Shown piece after piece: positions 60,931 through 60,966 of a DNA stretch of 60,966 nucleotides. How positions within the stretch are numbered: the stretch's first letter is position 1; the number at the start of each line of letters is the position of its first letter. The stretch is from positions 1 to 60,966 of the forward strand of contig CALULQ010000022.1 of the NCBI GenBank assembly GCA_944321525.1. Reading direction: 5' to 3'. The notes under the pieces are model-generated. The model was given only the letters and a program-made list of their open reading frames with translations, did not search any database and was not told where the DNA came from. Made by a program: the position numbers and the translations under genes. This stretch comes from an uncultured Paraprevotella sp. Lineage in GTDB: Bacteria; Bacteroidota; Bacteroidia; Bacteroidales; Bacteroidaceae.

Positions 60931-60966
60931 ATTCCATTAGGTTAATATTTTATTTGATTCATTTTT
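60931..60966. other. Upstream end of the window before the fasciclin operon
   Basis: Thirty-six AT-rich bases precede the start of the first fasciclin gene. No TAnnTTTG box is visible; the promoter is probably further right, beyond the window. Confidence 0.4.

Noticed and set aside
58807..60945. A 712-residue plus-strand frame opposite the four-FAS1 gene
   Set aside because: Antisense shadow with His/Val/Arg-rich sequence and no motif.

Overview
The window is chromosomal DNA from a member of the Bacteroidales, probably a gut Bacteroidaceae or Prevotellaceae species with unusually high GC for the group. The evidence is two SusC/SusD pairs, TonB-linked lipoproteins with acidic residues after the lipid-anchored Cys, DUF4296, DUF5686 and DUF6722 proteins, a lipid-anchored Omp85 protein, and many promoters of the Bacteroides type (TTTG, 19-21 nt, TAnnTTTG). 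No species call can be made from the sequence alone.

Layout. 1-5.1 kb: tandem tRNA-Lys(CTT) genes, a metallo-hydrolase, a small lipoprotein, a TamL-like Omp85 protein and a divergent SpoU-type RNA methyltransferase. 5.1-10.9 kb: a leftward housekeeping operon ileS, dksA-like, lspA, DUF4296 lipoprotein, small unknown protein. 10.9-15.3 kb: about 870 bases without genes, then a leftward AAE-type transporter/CorC operon and a small secreted protein. 15.6-19.3 kb: serS and a one-chain NfnA-NfnB type oxidoreductase, closed by a strong terminator. 19.7-30.3 kb: a rightward run of 11 genes forming a compact type II fatty-acid/polyene-like assembly line (GNAT-like protein, FabB-like ketosynthase, dedicated ACP, ApeP-like and ApeI-like dehydratases, CrtISO-like FAD enzyme, ketoreductase, thioesterase) followed by membrane genes (flippase-like, DUF5686, CDP-alcohol phosphatidyltransferase). 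30.3-31.8 kb: DUF486/DMT protein, TtcA-like protein, and a leftward pair of tiny membrane proteins, the first apparently frameshifted. 32.0-43.3 kb: a leftward tripartite ABC export operon (TolC, HlyD, three paralogous MacB/FtsX permeases, one ATPase). 43.8-60.9 kb: a leftward operon of two SusC/SusD pairs interleaved with three large fasciclin-domain lipoproteins and no visible glycan-degrading enzyme.

The most unusual items are (1) a polar, palindromic intergenic element with a 22-bp internal period at four sites (about 1.27, 11.42, 19.55 and 37.87 kb), in 40-bp and 62-bp forms and in both orientations; (2) the compact ApeP/ApeI-type lipid or polyene cluster without the ammonia-lyase, ligase and glycosyltransferase genes of known aryl polyene loci; (3) the enzyme-free SusCD-fasciclin operon; and (4) a 32-residue one-helix membrane protein just downstream of an apparently frameshifted DUF6722 gene. 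All family calls come from reading motifs and general knowledge; no database search was run.
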